Assembly: GCF_005503355.1 (NCBI RefSeq)
Contig: NZ_SCMK01000008.1
Location: forward strand, 147,807 to 211,806
Direction: 5' to 3'
Source: Sphingomonas sp. 1F27F7B
GTDB lineage: Bacteria; Pseudomonadota; Alphaproteobacteria; Sphingomonadales; Sphingomonadaceae
Length of the DNA stretch: 64,000 nucleotides
A program made the position numbers and the translations under genes. The notes under the pieces are model-generated. The model did no database searches, was not told where the DNA came from, and worked only from the letters and a program-made list of their open reading frames with translations. Positions 32,553-41,691 of the stretch are shown one piece after another; within the stretch, counting starts at the first letter, position 1, and the number at the start of each line of letters is the position of its first letter.

Positions 32553-34919
32553 ATGCTGAACCGCCGTGCCTTCCTGCTGAGCTCCAGCGCGGCGCTCCTC
32601 ACCGGTAGCGCCGCCGCCGCCGGGCTGCGACCCCGCCCGGTAGCCATCCGGCAGCAGGGTGTGCGCGGCGCGAGCGCCCCGATCGAGATCGTCGACGACG
32701 AGTGGGGCACGCCGCACATCCGCGCCGCAACCATCCCCGATGCGTTCTTCGGCCAGGGCTATGTCGTCGCACGCGACCGGCTGTTCCAGATCGACTTGTC
32801 GCATCGCCGCGAGATGGGCCGGCTGGCCGAGGCGTTCGGCGCACGCTTCGCCAGGCACGACGCCAATGCCCGCCTGTTCCACTATCGCGGCGACATCGAC
32901 GCCGAGCTGCGCCGGGTGCCGGCCGATGTGCTGGCCTGCGCCCAGGCCTATGTCGCCGGCATCAATGCGCGCATCGACGAAGTGATCGCCGATCCCTCGC
33001 TGCTGCCGCTCGAATATCGCATCCTCCAGATCGTCCCGATCCGCTGGGACCTGCGCGACCTGGTGCGTGCCCGCGAAGCATCGAGCGGCAATGTCGACGA
33101 CGAGATCCGCCGCGCCCGCCTCGCCGCCCTCGGGCTGCTCGATCTCGACGCGATCGTCGCGCCGCTCCGCCCGGCCTGGGCGATGAAGGTGCCCGACGGG
33201 CTCGACGCCGCGGCAGTGAGCATTGCGGACCTGGGCGTGCTCAACATCGACGGCCTGCCCTGGGCCGAACTCACCGGCCAGGACCCGGCCGCCGCTTCCG
33301 CCGAGCGCGCCAATGCCGGCAGCAACGCCTGGACGGTGTCGCCGTCGCGCACCGCCACCGGCCGGCCGATCCTGGCCAATGATCCGCATCTCGGCATCGG
33401 CGGGTTCAGCCCGCGCCACATCGCGCACCTGACCGCGCCGGGGCTCGACCTGATCGGCGGCGGCGCGCCCGGCCTGCCCGGCATCATGCAGGGCCATACC
33501 GACCGCTTCGCCTTTGGCCGCACCAATTTCCACATCGACCAGGGCGACCTGTTCGTCCTCGAGCTCGATCCCGCCGATCCCGAACGCTATCGCCATGACG
33601 GCGGCTGGAAGCGGTTCGACAAGGTCGAGGAAGCGATCGCAGTGAAGGACGGCGCGCCGGCCAAGGTGACTCTGCGCTATTCGGTGCAGGGCCCGGTAAT
33701 CTCCTGGAGCCCGGAGAAGCACCGCGCCACCGCACTCGCCACCATCGCGATGCAGCCGGGCGGCGACGGCGCCTTCGCGATGATCGCGATCAACCTGGCC
33801 CGGGACTGGGAGAGCCTGCGCAAGGCTTTCGCGCTCCACCCCTCGCCCACCAATTTCCACTATGCCGATGTCGACGGGAATACCGGCTGGCAGGTGATCG
33901 GCTTCGTGCCGGTGCGCAAGCAGGGCGACGGGCTGCTCCCCGTGCCGGGCGACGGCCGCTACGACTGGACCGGCGTGCGCAAGTTCGAGGCGCTGCCGAG
34001 CGCATACAATCCCGCCAAGGGCTGGTTCGCCTCGGCCAACCAGAACAACCTGCCCGCCGGCTGGCCGCGCGACCGCATCCCCGCCTTCTCGTTCCGCGAT
34101 CCCTATCGCTACGATCGCATCGCCGAAGTGCTCGCCTCCCAACCCAGGCACAGCCTGGCCGACAGCGTCGCGCTTCAGCACGACACGCTCTCGACGCCCG
34201 CGCGCCAGTTCCTCGCGCTCCTGCCGGCGGCTCCCTCGGCCGCCGCCAGGCCGGCGGTCGACATGCTGCGCGGCTGGGATGCCCGGATCGACCGCGACAG
34301 CGGCGCCGCCGCACTGTTCGAGGCAGTGTGGCGCGAGGCCGGCAAGCGCATGCTCGCCGTGCTGGTGCCGGCCCGCGCCAGGGGGCTGATCAACAGCATC
34401 GCGCCCTCGATCCTGCTCGACGCGCTGGCGAAGCCCGATGCGCGGCTGGGCGCCGATCCGGCCGCGGCCCGCGACGCGATGCTCGATGCGGCGCTGGCCG
34501 CCGGCTGGGCGGCGATCCGCGAGAAGCTCGGCCCCGATCCCGCCGTCTGGCGCTATGGCGCGCTCCACCAGGTGCGCTTGCGCCACCCGCTCTCCGCCAT
34601 CCCCGCCATCGCCAGGGCCTTCCCGCCGATCGAGGGCGAAGGCTCGGGCGGCGACGGCTATACGGTGATGGCGCGCTGGCTCGGCTCGGGCCCGGGCTGG
34701 CAGGTCGGCGGCGGCGCGAGCTATCTCCAGGTGATCGACGTCGGCGCCTGGGACAATTCGCTGATGCTGATCCTGCCCGGCCAGTCGATCGACCCGCGCT
34801 CGCCGCACTATCGCGACCAGTATCGCAACTGGGCGAACGGCCGGATGCAGCCCATGCCGTTCAGCCGCGCCGCGGTCGACGCGCGCGCCGCGTCGCGCAC
34901 CACGCTGCGGCCGGCATGA
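32553..34919 (+). CDS. Penicillin acylase-family Ntn hydrolase (secreted)
   Basis: This 788-residue protein is a precursor of the Ntn-hydrolase family that includes penicillin G acylase, cephalosporin acylase and N-acyl-homoserine-lactone acylases. A Tat-type signal (LNRRAFLLSSSAALLTG) comes first. The alpha part opens with IVDDEWGTPHIRA, and the nucleophile is Ser257 after the cleavage site in NAGSNAWTVSPSRTATG. Later motifs are NDPHLGIG and FASANQNNLP. The start at 32553 gives the signal peptide directly. It overlaps the following beta-lactamase-type gene by four bases. It removes an acyl group from an amide; the substrate may be a lactam, a homoserine lactone or an acylated amino acid. Confidence 0.9.
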   Translation: MLNRRAFLLSSSAALLTGSAAAAGLRPRPVAIRQQGVRGASAPIEIVDDEWGTPHIRAATIPDAFFGQGYVVARDRLFQIDLSHRREMGRLAEAFGARFARHDANARLFHYRGDIDAELRRVPADVLACAQAYVAGINARIDEVIADPSLLPLEYRILQIVPIRWDLRDLVRAREASSGNVDDEIRRARLAALGLLDLDAIVAPLRPAWAMKVPDGLDAAAVSIADLGVLNIDGLPWAELTGQDPAAASAERANAGSNAWTVSPSRTATGRPILANDPHLGIGGFSPRHIAHLTAPGLDLIGGGAPGLPGIMQGHTDRFAFGRTNFHIDQGDLFVLELDPADPERYRHDGGWKRFDKVEEAIAVKDGAPAKVTLRYSVQGPVISWSPEKHRATALATIAMQPGGDGAFAMIAINLARDWESLRKAFALHPSPTNFHYADVDGNTGWQVIGFVPVRKQGDGLLPVPGDGRYDWTGVRKFEALPSAYNPAKGWFASANQNNLPAGWPRDRIPAFSFRDPYRYDRIAEVLASQPRHSLADSVALQHDTLSTPARQFLALLPAAPSAAARPAVDMLRGWDARIDRDSGAAALFEAVWREAGKRMLAVLVPARARGLINSIAPSILLDALAKPDARLGADPAAARDAMLDAALAAGWAAIREKLGPDPAVWRYGALHQVRLRHPLSAIPAIARAFPPIEGEGSGGDGYTVMARWLGSGPGWQVGGGASYLQVIDVGAWDNSLMLILPGQSIDPRSPHYRDQYRNWANGRMQPMPFSRAAVDARAASRTTLRPA

Positions 34920-36112
34920 AGCGCGCCGCCCTGCTCCTGCTCACCCTCGCCGCCACCCCGGCCGCGGCGCAGGATCGCGGCCTCGATGGGGCGATAGCCG
35001 ATTTCCGCGCCCTCCACCGCGCCGAGATGGCCAAGGCCGGGATCGCCGGCAGCAGCTTCTATGTGATCCGCGACGGCCGCACGATCGTTGCCGACCATCT
35101 CGGCGAGCAGGATGCCGAGGCGCATGTGCCGGTGGATGCGCGGACCATCTATCACTGGGCGTCGATCACCAAGACGATGACCGGCATCGCGATCATGCAG
35201 CTGCGCGATCGCGGGCTGCTGAAGCTGGACGATCCGATCATCCGCTACGTGCCAGAGCTCGCCGGCGTTCACGATCCCTTCGGCGACCCTGCCGAGATCA
35301 CCATCCGCCAGCTGATGAGCCACAGCGCCGGCTTCCGGAACGGCACCTGGCCGTGGCGCGACAAGGCATGGCAGCCCTTCGAGCCGCCTGGCTGGAAGCA
35401 GCTGGAGGCCATGATCCCCTACACCGAGCTACAGTTCAAACCGGGCAGCAGGTTCGGCTATTCCAACCCGGGCATCGTCTATCTCGGCCAGGTGATCGAG
35501 CGCCTCTCGGGCGAGGATTTCGAAGTCTATGTCGACAAGAACATCCTGCGCCCGCTCGACATGCGATCGAGCTATTTCGACCGTACCCCGCCCTATCTCC
35601 TGCCCCATCGCGCTCACAGCTACTATATCCGCGACGGCAAGCGGGTGCCCGCTCCGTTCGACGTCGATACCGGCGTGACCGTCTCCAACGGCGGGCTAAA
35701 CGCCCCGCTGCCGGACATGGCGAAATATGTCGCCTTCCTGCTCGGCGACCCGAAGCGCGGCGCCGAGTACGACCTGGTCCTCAAGCGGGCCTCGCTCGAG
35801 GAGATGTGGCGGCCGGTGATCGGCGCGGGCGAGGATTTCACCCAGGGCCGGATGGCGCCGACCACTTGGAGCGGTCTGTCCTTCTTCCTCGACCGGACCG
35901 ACGGCATCCGCATCGTCGGGCACAATGGCGACCAGAACGGCTTCCGCGCCTATCTGAGCCTGTGCCCCGACCAGCACATGGGCACCCTGCTCGCCTTCAA
36001 CACCGAGACGCGCGGCGTGGAGAACGACCCCGGCAATCGCGACATGCCCGAATCCCGCATCGCGCTGGCGACCGACGCTCTGTGCAAGGCGGCGGCCCGG
36101 CCCGGGAAGTGA
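34916..36112 (+). CDS. Class C beta-lactamase-family serine hydrolase (secreted)
   Basis: This 398-residue protein starts with a signal peptide (cleavage after AAAQ). It carries the penicillin-binding-type motifs: Ser83-x-x-Lys86 in WASITKTM, YSN in GYSNPGI, and HNGDQNG at the place of KTG. It is in the beta-lactamase/transpeptidase fold but the third motif differs from true AmpC enzymes, so it could be an esterase or D-aminopeptidase. It is translationally coupled to the acylase gene, and a D-aminoacylase-like gene meets it tail to tail. Confidence 0.87.
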   Translation: MKRAALLLLTLAATPAAAQDRGLDGAIADFRALHRAEMAKAGIAGSSFYVIRDGRTIVADHLGEQDAEAHVPVDARTIYHWASITKTMTGIAIMQLRDRGLLKLDDPIIRYVPELAGVHDPFGDPAEITIRQLMSHSAGFRNGTWPWRDKAWQPFEPPGWKQLEAMIPYTELQFKPGSRFGYSNPGIVYLGQVIERLSGEDFEVYVDKNILRPLDMRSSYFDRTPPYLLPHRAHSYYIRDGKRVPAPFDVDTGVTVSNGGLNAPLPDMAKYVAFLLGDPKRGAEYDLVLKRASLEEMWRPVIGAGEDFTQGRMAPTTWSGLSFFLDRTDGIRIVGHNGDQNGFRAYLSLCPDQHMGTLLAFNTETRGVENDPGNRDMPESRIALATDALCKAAARPGK

Positions 36113-37654
36113 TCAGCGCGCCCGCAGCAGCCGCCCGTTCCTCCCCACGCGCGCGCCGCCCTCATAGGCGGGCTTCCCATTGACCATCACCAGGTCGAAC
36201 CCCTCGGCCCGGGCAAAGGGATCGACATAAGTGGAGCGCGCCTTCACCTTGGCCGGATCGAACAGGATCAGATCGGCCTTCGCCCCCGGACGGATCACGC
36301 CGCGATCGCCCAGGCGCAGGATATCGGCCGGATAGCCGGTGCCCTTGCGAACCATCTCCTCGATCGTGAGCTTGCGATCGCGCACGACATATTCCTCGAC
36401 CAGCTTGGCATAGGTGCCGGTCGCGCGCGGATGGCGCATGCCGGGACCGCCATCGGTGGAGAAGGCGACATGGCTGTCGACCAGCAGCACGTCCTGCAAC
36501 GCCTTGTCCTGCGTGAAATGCGCGCCCGATCCGCTCTGCGGGCCGATCCTGATCAGGAAATCGGCGTAATGAAGCCCCGCCTCCGCAGCCGCCTGGCCCA
36601 GCGTCTTGCCGGCATAGGGCGGCGTGCCGATCAGCAGCGCCTCGGGCCCGCCGCGCCGGGTCATGCGCTGCACCAGATAGTCGCGCAGTTCCTGCCGCCG
36701 CTCGGCCACCACCCTGGCATAGTCGGTGGGCGGCAGCGCCCATTTGGGAAAGAGGATCGCGATGCCAGTATAGCCGGCCTCGTACGGATATTGGTCGGCG
36801 GTCAGGTCGATCCCCTGGCGGCGCTTCTCCGTCAGATAGGCGAGCAGCTCGCGCGCCCGCGCCTCGCCCTTGCCGAAGACGACCTTGAGGTGCGAGATGT
36901 GCGGCCGCGCCGGCAGCGAGGAAGCGATCAGCTCGTCGATCGAGGCCTTGATATCCTCGTCATTCTCCGAGCGCATATGGCTCATCACCACGCCGCCGTA
37001 CCGCGCCACCACCTTGCCGAGATTGGTCAGCTCGGGCGTCTCCGAATAGATGCCCGGCACATATTCCAGGCCATAGGACAGGCCGAACGCCCCCGCCTTC
37101 AGCTCGACTTCAAGCTGCGCCGCCATCCGCGCGAGCCCGGCGGCATCGGGACGGCGGACCGAATCCGGCACGCCCGCCGCGCGCCGCAGCGTGCCGTGGC
37201 TGGAAAGCAGCGCCACGTTGAGGTCGATCGCGGCGCGATCGACGGCCGCCATCCAGCTCCGCGGATCGAGGTCCTTGCCCAGCCGGGGCCCGCTGCCGTC
37301 CTGGCCGAGCGTGATCGTGGTGACGCCCATCGCAAGAAAGGCCTCGTAGCTGTCGTCGAGCGGATCGCCATGGCTGTGCATGTCGATGAAGCCCGGCGCG
37401 AGCACGCGCCCCTCCCCGGCGACCACCCGCATCCCGGAGCTCGCGGCCGAAGGCGCCGCGACCTCGACGATCCGGTCGCCCACGACGCGCACATTGGCTA
37501 GGCGCGGCGATGCGCCCGTCCCGTCGACGAGCAGCACTTCGCAAAACAGGATCTCGGGCTCGGCCGCCAGCGCGATGAGGCCGGGCCAGGTCGCCACCCC
37601 GCCGGCCGCCACCGCCCCGCCAATGGCCTGCCGCCGTGTCAACCGCTGGGTCAT
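36113..37654 (-). CDS. D-aminoacylase-type amidohydrolase (secreted)
   Basis: This 513-residue enzyme belongs to the N-acyl-D-amino-acid deacylase branch of the amidohydrolases. After a Tat-like leader (LTRRQAIGGAVAAGG) come the metal motif GFIDMHSHGDPLDD (His93, His95), the segment SYGLEYVPGIYSETPEL, the His in VVMSHMRSENDED, a second His in ISHLKVVFG, and the Asp in VAFSTDGGPGMRHPRATG. It frees amino acids from N-acyl-D-forms. The stop is adjacent to the stop of the beta-lactamase-type gene, so the two transcripts converge. Confidence 0.9.
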   Translation of the reverse strand: MTQRLTRRQAIGGAVAAGGVATWPGLIALAAEPEILFCEVLLVDGTGASPRLANVRVVGDRIVEVAAPSAASSGMRVVAGEGRVLAPGFIDMHSHGDPLDDSYEAFLAMGVTTITLGQDGSGPRLGKDLDPRSWMAAVDRAAIDLNVALLSSHGTLRRAAGVPDSVRRPDAAGLARMAAQLEVELKAGAFGLSYGLEYVPGIYSETPELTNLGKVVARYGGVVMSHMRSENDEDIKASIDELIASSLPARPHISHLKVVFGKGEARARELLAYLTEKRRQGIDLTADQYPYEAGYTGIAILFPKWALPPTDYARVVAERRQELRDYLVQRMTRRGGPEALLIGTPPYAGKTLGQAAAEAGLHYADFLIRIGPQSGSGAHFTQDKALQDVLLVDSHVAFSTDGGPGMRHPRATGTYAKLVEEYVVRDRKLTIEEMVRKGTGYPADILRLGDRGVIRPGAKADLILFDPAKVKARSTYVDPFARAEGFDLVMVNGKPAYEGGARVGRNGRLLRAR

Positions 37655-37863
37655 CCCGCTCCCCCGTTATTGTCTTGCCCGGGAGGACTATGCGCGGAAG
37701 GAGAGCGAAGACGAATCCCTAAAAATGATTAACCTCATTGCTTCCGCGCATGGGGCAGGATCGGCGTCAGAAGCAGCTCCGGCTCATCCACCGCGACGCC
37801 CGGTCGCAACTATGGTTGTCGCTCCGCAATCGACGAAATCGCTCGCGGCATCCTTGATGGGGA

Positions 37864-37899
37864 TGCGGCCGGGCACTTGTTCCCGAATACCCGGCCGCA
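37864..37899 (-). terminator. Hairpin after the tailspike-like gene
   Basis: TGCGGCCGGG (37864-37873) pairs with CCCGGCCGCA (37890-37899), directly behind the stop codon at 37904. There is no T run; the role as terminator is inferred from place. Confidence 0.4.
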
Positions 37900-37903
37900 A
37901 GGT

Positions 37904-39241
37904 TCAGCCCGAAATCAACCCGAGCGATACGAGCGCCGCGTGCAGGCCCGCGGCGGTGGCAGCCACGCCGGTCGGTTTCGCAATGGGTAGCGTGCCGAAG
38001 AAACCCAGTGCCGTCGGCTGCCATTGCACCGGTCCAGTCGCGATGCCGCCATTCCCGGTCGCACCGCTATTGACGATGTTAAGATGGAACTTACTGGTCG
38101 AGTTATCGATCAGCGCGGTGATATGGCTGCCGATGACCTGCGACTGCGCAGCGCCGATCCGGAAGGCCGCTCCCGCCGAAGGCGCGACGACATTGAAGAT
38201 GTTGGAGTTTCGGATATCGCCGATCTCCACGTCGCGACCGCCGTCGTTGTTGATCCAAAAGCAATTGGTCAGCATCAGGTTGATCAGGCCATCCTCGCAG
38301 ACAAAGGCCCTTCCATTGTTGCCCTCGAACCAACAGCCGTCGAAGACGAAATTCGCATAGCCGGACTCGCCGTCCACGCTCTCGCGAATGATGACCGCAC
38401 CCGAATCGAGGTCGGAGGAGGCCAGGGTGCGGCTCCCGATGTTCTGGGACCGGCTCACCACATAGGTGCCCGTTTCGGCGCCGAGAGCAATGACCATCGT
38501 GCCGGGCAGCACGTCTGCTCCAACCAGCTCATCACCGACACGAATTACGCCCGACATCACGTCGGTGACCATGAGCGTCGTACCCGAAATCATACCCGTA
38601 ACGACCGCTCTGCTGCCGTTCTGTTCAAAGTTCACGCTGCGAAAGGCATGGCCCATGCCTTCTCCCAGATCCACACCCCACGCCAGATTGTCACGGACTT
38701 CGCCACCCTCGAAGACCAGGAGGTTCGAGCCCGGGCCACGGACAGTGTTCGACGCATCCCGCTGCCGGCGCACCTTAATACCGGTCCAGTTGCTGTTGAT
38801 CGTGCAGTCCCGCAGCCGGAAGATCAGGCTCGCCCGCAGTTCCAGCCCCACCTCGCAATTCTTGAACAGGACACGATCCATCTGAATCCGGGCCACTTGC
38901 TCCAGCCGCAGGCCAGTCCCGGCCCGCGCGACGCCCTGGAAGCCGATGTCCTCCAAGCCGCCATAGATATCGAGCACGCCTTCCGCACTGAGCGTGAGGA
39001 TTGGCGCGTCGGTTCCCGCGATCTTCACGAAGGTTGAGAGGAACTTGCCTTCCCCCTTGAACAGGATCGGCACCACGCCGGCGAAGCTCCGCCACAAGCC
39101 CGTCACCGCATAGGTGCCCTTGGGAACGAAGATCGTGCCCCCGCCCGCGTCATAGGCCGCATCGATCGCTGCCTGGATGGCAGCCGTGTCGTCGGTGCTC
39201 CCGTCGCCGACCGCACCGAAATCCGTAATATCGAAAGCCAT
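37904..39241 (-). CDS. Tailspike-like right-handed beta-helix protein (pectate-lyase superfamily)
   Basis: The 445-residue product opens with DFGAVGDGSTDDTAAIQAAI, the N-terminal signature of phage tailspikes and pectate-lyase-type beta helices, and continues with repeats of short strands (RDCTINSNWTGIKVR, FDGCWFEGNNGRAF). A segment at about 217-280 (ISGTTLMVTDVMSGVIRVGD to GTYVVSRSQNIGS) resembles a small beta domain often inserted in phage structural proteins. The end (PTGVAATAAGLHAALVSLGL) is also phage-like. There is no signal peptide and no phage gene nearby. The function is unknown; it may bind or degrade a polysaccharide. Confidence 0.75.
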   Translation of the reverse strand: MAFDITDFGAVGDGSTDDTAAIQAAIDAAYDAGGGTIFVPKGTYAVTGLWRSFAGVVPILFKGEGKFLSTFVKIAGTDAPILTLSAEGVLDIYGGLEDIGFQGVARAGTGLRLEQVARIQMDRVLFKNCEVGLELRASLIFRLRDCTINSNWTGIKVRRQRDASNTVRGPGSNLLVFEGGEVRDNLAWGVDLGEGMGHAFRSVNFEQNGSRAVVTGMISGTTLMVTDVMSGVIRVGDELVGADVLPGTMVIALGAETGTYVVSRSQNIGSRTLASSDLDSGAVIIRESVDGESGYANFVFDGCWFEGNNGRAFVCEDGLINLMLTNCFWINNDGGRDVEIGDIRNSNIFNVVAPSAGAAFRIGAAQSQVIGSHITALIDNSTSKFHLNIVNSGATGNGGIATGPVQWQPTALGFFGTLPIAKPTGVAATAAGLHAALVSLGLISG

Positions 39242-39416
39242 GTCATAGTCCCATGTTGATTGGAACAAAACAGGAACTCACAAATGAAACCCTACAAGTC
39301 AACCGAACCGATGCCGCCGCCGCGGAGCCTCGCCGCCGATCAAAGCCGTGCGTCCGGCACCAGGACGGGACTCGCCATCGCTCCCCTTCGGCACTACACC
39401 GCCGCCCGTGCTGCAG

Positions 39417-40448
39417 ATGACTTCGCTTCCCGCTTCCGCCCGCCCGCGCGCGCTTGCCCATTGGCTGTTCGCCGTCGCGGCGCTGATCGTGCTCATGGTG
39501 GTGATCGGCGGCATCACCCGCCTCACCGAATCCGGCCTGTCGATCACCGAATGGAAGCCGCTGTCGGGCGCGATCCCGCCGCTCACCGATGCGCAGTGGC
39601 AGGCCGAGTTCGCCCATTACCGGCAGATCGGCCAATATGAGCAGCTGAACCGCGGCATGACGCTGGCCGAGTTCAAGAACATCTTCTTCTGGGAATATCT
39701 CCATCGGCTGCTCGGCCGCGTCATCGGGCTCGCCTTCTTCCTGCCCCTGGTCTGGTTCGCCGTCCGCCGCGCGATTCCGAAGGGCTATGGCTGGCGGCTG
39801 ACCGCGCTGCTCGCGCTGGGCGGGCTGCAGGGCGCGCTCGGCTGGTGGATGGTCCAGTCTGGGCTCAACAAGACCAGCACCGCCGTGGATCATTTCTGGC
39901 TGGCCGCGCACCTGCTCACCGCATTGTTCACGCTGGGCGGCATCGTCTGGACCGCGCTCGACCTGCTGGCGCTCGACCGCAGCCCGATGGCGCGCCCCGC
40001 CCGGCTGACCGGCGTCGCCGCCGGCGTTCTGCTCGTGCTGTTCGTCCAGCTCTTCTACGGCGCGCTGGTCGCCGGGCTCGATGCCGGGCTGGTCACCGAT
40101 CAATGGCCGCTGATGAACGGCCATTTCTTCCCGGGCGTCAGCCAGGCGGGCCAGAGCCTCGGCCATATCCTCTTCTCCGATCCGGCGGTGGTGCACTTCA
40201 TCCATCGCTGGTGGGCCTGGGTGGCGGTAGCCGGGCTGATCCTGCTCGCGCGCAAGGTGCGTCCCGTCAGCCGCCGCGCCTCGATCGCGATCCACAGCGC
40301 CTTCGGCACCCAGATCCTGCTCGGCATCGCCACGGTGATGGCCGGAGTGCCGATCTGGCTCGCCGCGCTCCACCAGCTCACCGGCGCGCTCGTCGTCATC
40401 GCCACCGTCTGGGGGGCGCACCTCGCCGGCGGCCGGGCCGCCGCTTGA
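39417..40448 (+). CDS. ctaA: Heme A synthase (CtaA/COX15)
   Basis: This inner-membrane enzyme oxidises heme O to heme A for cytochrome oxidase. The 343-residue product has eight hydrophobic helices and the alphaproteobacterial signatures GGITRLTESGLSITEWKP, WEYLHRLLGRVIGLAF with a heme-ligand His, VDHFWLAAHLLTAL, and FIHRWWAW. I use the ATG at 39417, which begins MTSLPASARPRAL; an upstream start at 39348 would add 23 residues of no known pattern. It overlaps cutA by four bases. Confidence 0.93.
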   Translation: MTSLPASARPRALAHWLFAVAALIVLMVVIGGITRLTESGLSITEWKPLSGAIPPLTDAQWQAEFAHYRQIGQYEQLNRGMTLAEFKNIFFWEYLHRLLGRVIGLAFFLPLVWFAVRRAIPKGYGWRLTALLALGGLQGALGWWMVQSGLNKTSTAVDHFWLAAHLLTALFTLGGIVWTALDLLALDRSPMARPARLTGVAAGVLLVLFVQLFYGALVAGLDAGLVTDQWPLMNGHFFPGVSQAGQSLGHILFSDPAVVHFIHRWWAWVAVAGLILLARKVRPVSRRASIAIHSAFGTQILLGIATVMAGVPIWLAALHQLTGALVVIATVWGAHLAGGRAAA

Positions 40449-40759
40449 GCGAGCTTGCGCTCTTCTACGTCACCTTCGCCACCCGCGCGGATGCCGAGCG
40501 GGTGGCGGAAGCCGTGCTCGCCGAGCATCTCGCCGCCTGCGCCAATATCCTCGCCCCCTGCACCTCGCTCTATCTGTGGCACGGCGCCATGGAACAGGCG
40601 GAGGAAGTGCCGGTGCTGTTCAAGACGCGCCCGATGCTCGCCACCCGGCTGCGCGATCGAATCGCCACGCTTCATCCCTATGAGCTGCCAGTGATCGAGA
40701 GCTGGACCGCGACCGCCGGCGAACAGGTAGGCGCCTGGGTGGAAGCCGAGACGCGCTGA
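40445..40759 (+). CDS. cutA: Divalent-cation tolerance protein CutA
   Basis: This 104-residue trimeric protein belongs to the CutA family (YVTFATRADAERVAEAVL, HLAACANILAPCTSLYLW, EEVPVLFKTRPML, HPYELPVIESW). Its role is linked to copper tolerance in enterobacteria but is not clear in general. The start is TTG at 40445, which overlaps the ctaA stop (TTGA), giving translational coupling; no ATG or GTG start lies in frame near it. The stop overlaps the next start as TGATG. Confidence 0.9.
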   Translation: MSELALFYVTFATRADAERVAEAVLAEHLAACANILAPCTSLYLWHGAMEQAEEVPVLFKTRPMLATRLRDRIATLHPYELPVIESWTATAGEQVGAWVEAETR

Positions 40760-41523
40760 TGCTCCTTGCCGCGATCGTCCTCCAGGCGGGCACGGCCGGC
40801 TTCGCCCCGCCGTTGGATGCGCCGATGCACGTGGTGACCGAACGCCGCGACGACGCCCGCACCTATCGCATGGAACGCCGCGTCCGCTTCGCGCGCGAGG
40901 GCCTGGGCTATCGCGCCGAAGTGGCCCTGCGCGCCGGGGCCGGCGAAACCGCCGACAGCACCGGTGCCGCCTATGAAGCCGGGTTCGACGCATTTGCCGG
41001 CAGCACCCTCGTCTTCCATCTCGATCCGCGCGGCGCCATCCTGGGGATCGACGACATGCCGGCACTGTGGGAGCGTTTCTGCCGGCGCGTCGCTGAAGTC
41101 GCCGCCGCCCGGCGCACCCTGGCGCCGGCCGAACGCGAGAAGCTCGCCACGCGCATTGCCGACCCGCTCCGCGCGCTGCCGGCCGAGCGCCAGCGCGCAA
41201 TGCTCGCTTCGCTCGTCCTGGCGGTGATCGCGGACGAGGCGATCGCGCCCGGCAGCACGCCGATCCGCCTGCCCGGCAACTCGGCCTATGGCAGTACCGC
41301 GCCGCTAGAGGGAACGCGGACGGTCGCGGCGCTTCCCGGCGGGCGCCTGCGCAGCGTCACCAGTGCCGCCGGCCAGGGCGTGATGCTCGAACGCATCACC
41401 GAGTTCGATCCTCGCACCGGGCTGGTCGCCCGCAACAGCAAGACGCTGCGCGTCCGCGTGGGCACGCTGGAGAAAGTGACCGTCACCACGCTCACCGTGG
41501 AGCCGGCTGCCGGCCGCGATTGA
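40759..41523 (+). CDS. Secreted or membrane-anchored protein of unknown function
   Basis: I do not recognise the family of this 254-residue product. A weak hydrophobic leader (MLLAAIVLQAGTAGFAPP) may be a signal. The body has alternating charged and hydrophobic stretches (TYRMERRVRFAREGLGYRAE, STLVFHLDPRGAILGIDDMP) like a beta-rich periplasmic protein, with a helical part near 110-165. It is coupled to cutA by a one-base overlap and lies before rplM. The context gives no clear role. Confidence 0.72.
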   Translation: MLLAAIVLQAGTAGFAPPLDAPMHVVTERRDDARTYRMERRVRFAREGLGYRAEVALRAGAGETADSTGAAYEAGFDAFAGSTLVFHLDPRGAILGIDDMPALWERFCRRVAEVAAARRTLAPAEREKLATRIADPLRALPAERQRAMLASLVLAVIADEAIAPGSTPIRLPGNSAYGSTAPLEGTRTVAALPGGRLRSVTSAAGQGVMLERITEFDPRTGLVARNSKTLRVRVGTLEKVTVTTLTVEPAAGRD

Positions 41524-41561
41524 CGCGCCGCGTGGCGCGTGCGCACCGGGGAATTTGCACT

Positions 41562-41579
41562 CGGGTATTCCAATACCCG
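41562..41579. promoter_or_regulatory. 18-bp inverted repeat upstream of rplM
   Basis: CGGGTATT and AATACCCG form a perfect inverted repeat with a two-base centre. It lies about 110 bases upstream of the L13 gene and after the stop of the preceding gene. A TTGACT at 41600 may be the -35 box of the rplM promoter, though I see no matching -10. The role of the repeat (operator, hairpin or terminator) is open. Confidence 0.4.
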
Positions 41580-41691
41580 TCAGCAAACCCGCGCTTTTCT
41601 TGACTTTCTCTGCGCGAATCGTCAGAGGGCCATCAACCGCGCTGCCCGGAAGGGTGGCGCGCTTGCGTTTCATACTCGAAAGGTCTCGCCC

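Noticed and set aside
37655..39416. A prophage around the tailspike-like gene
   Set aside because: No other structural, replication, lysis or integrase gene is present on either side within the window.
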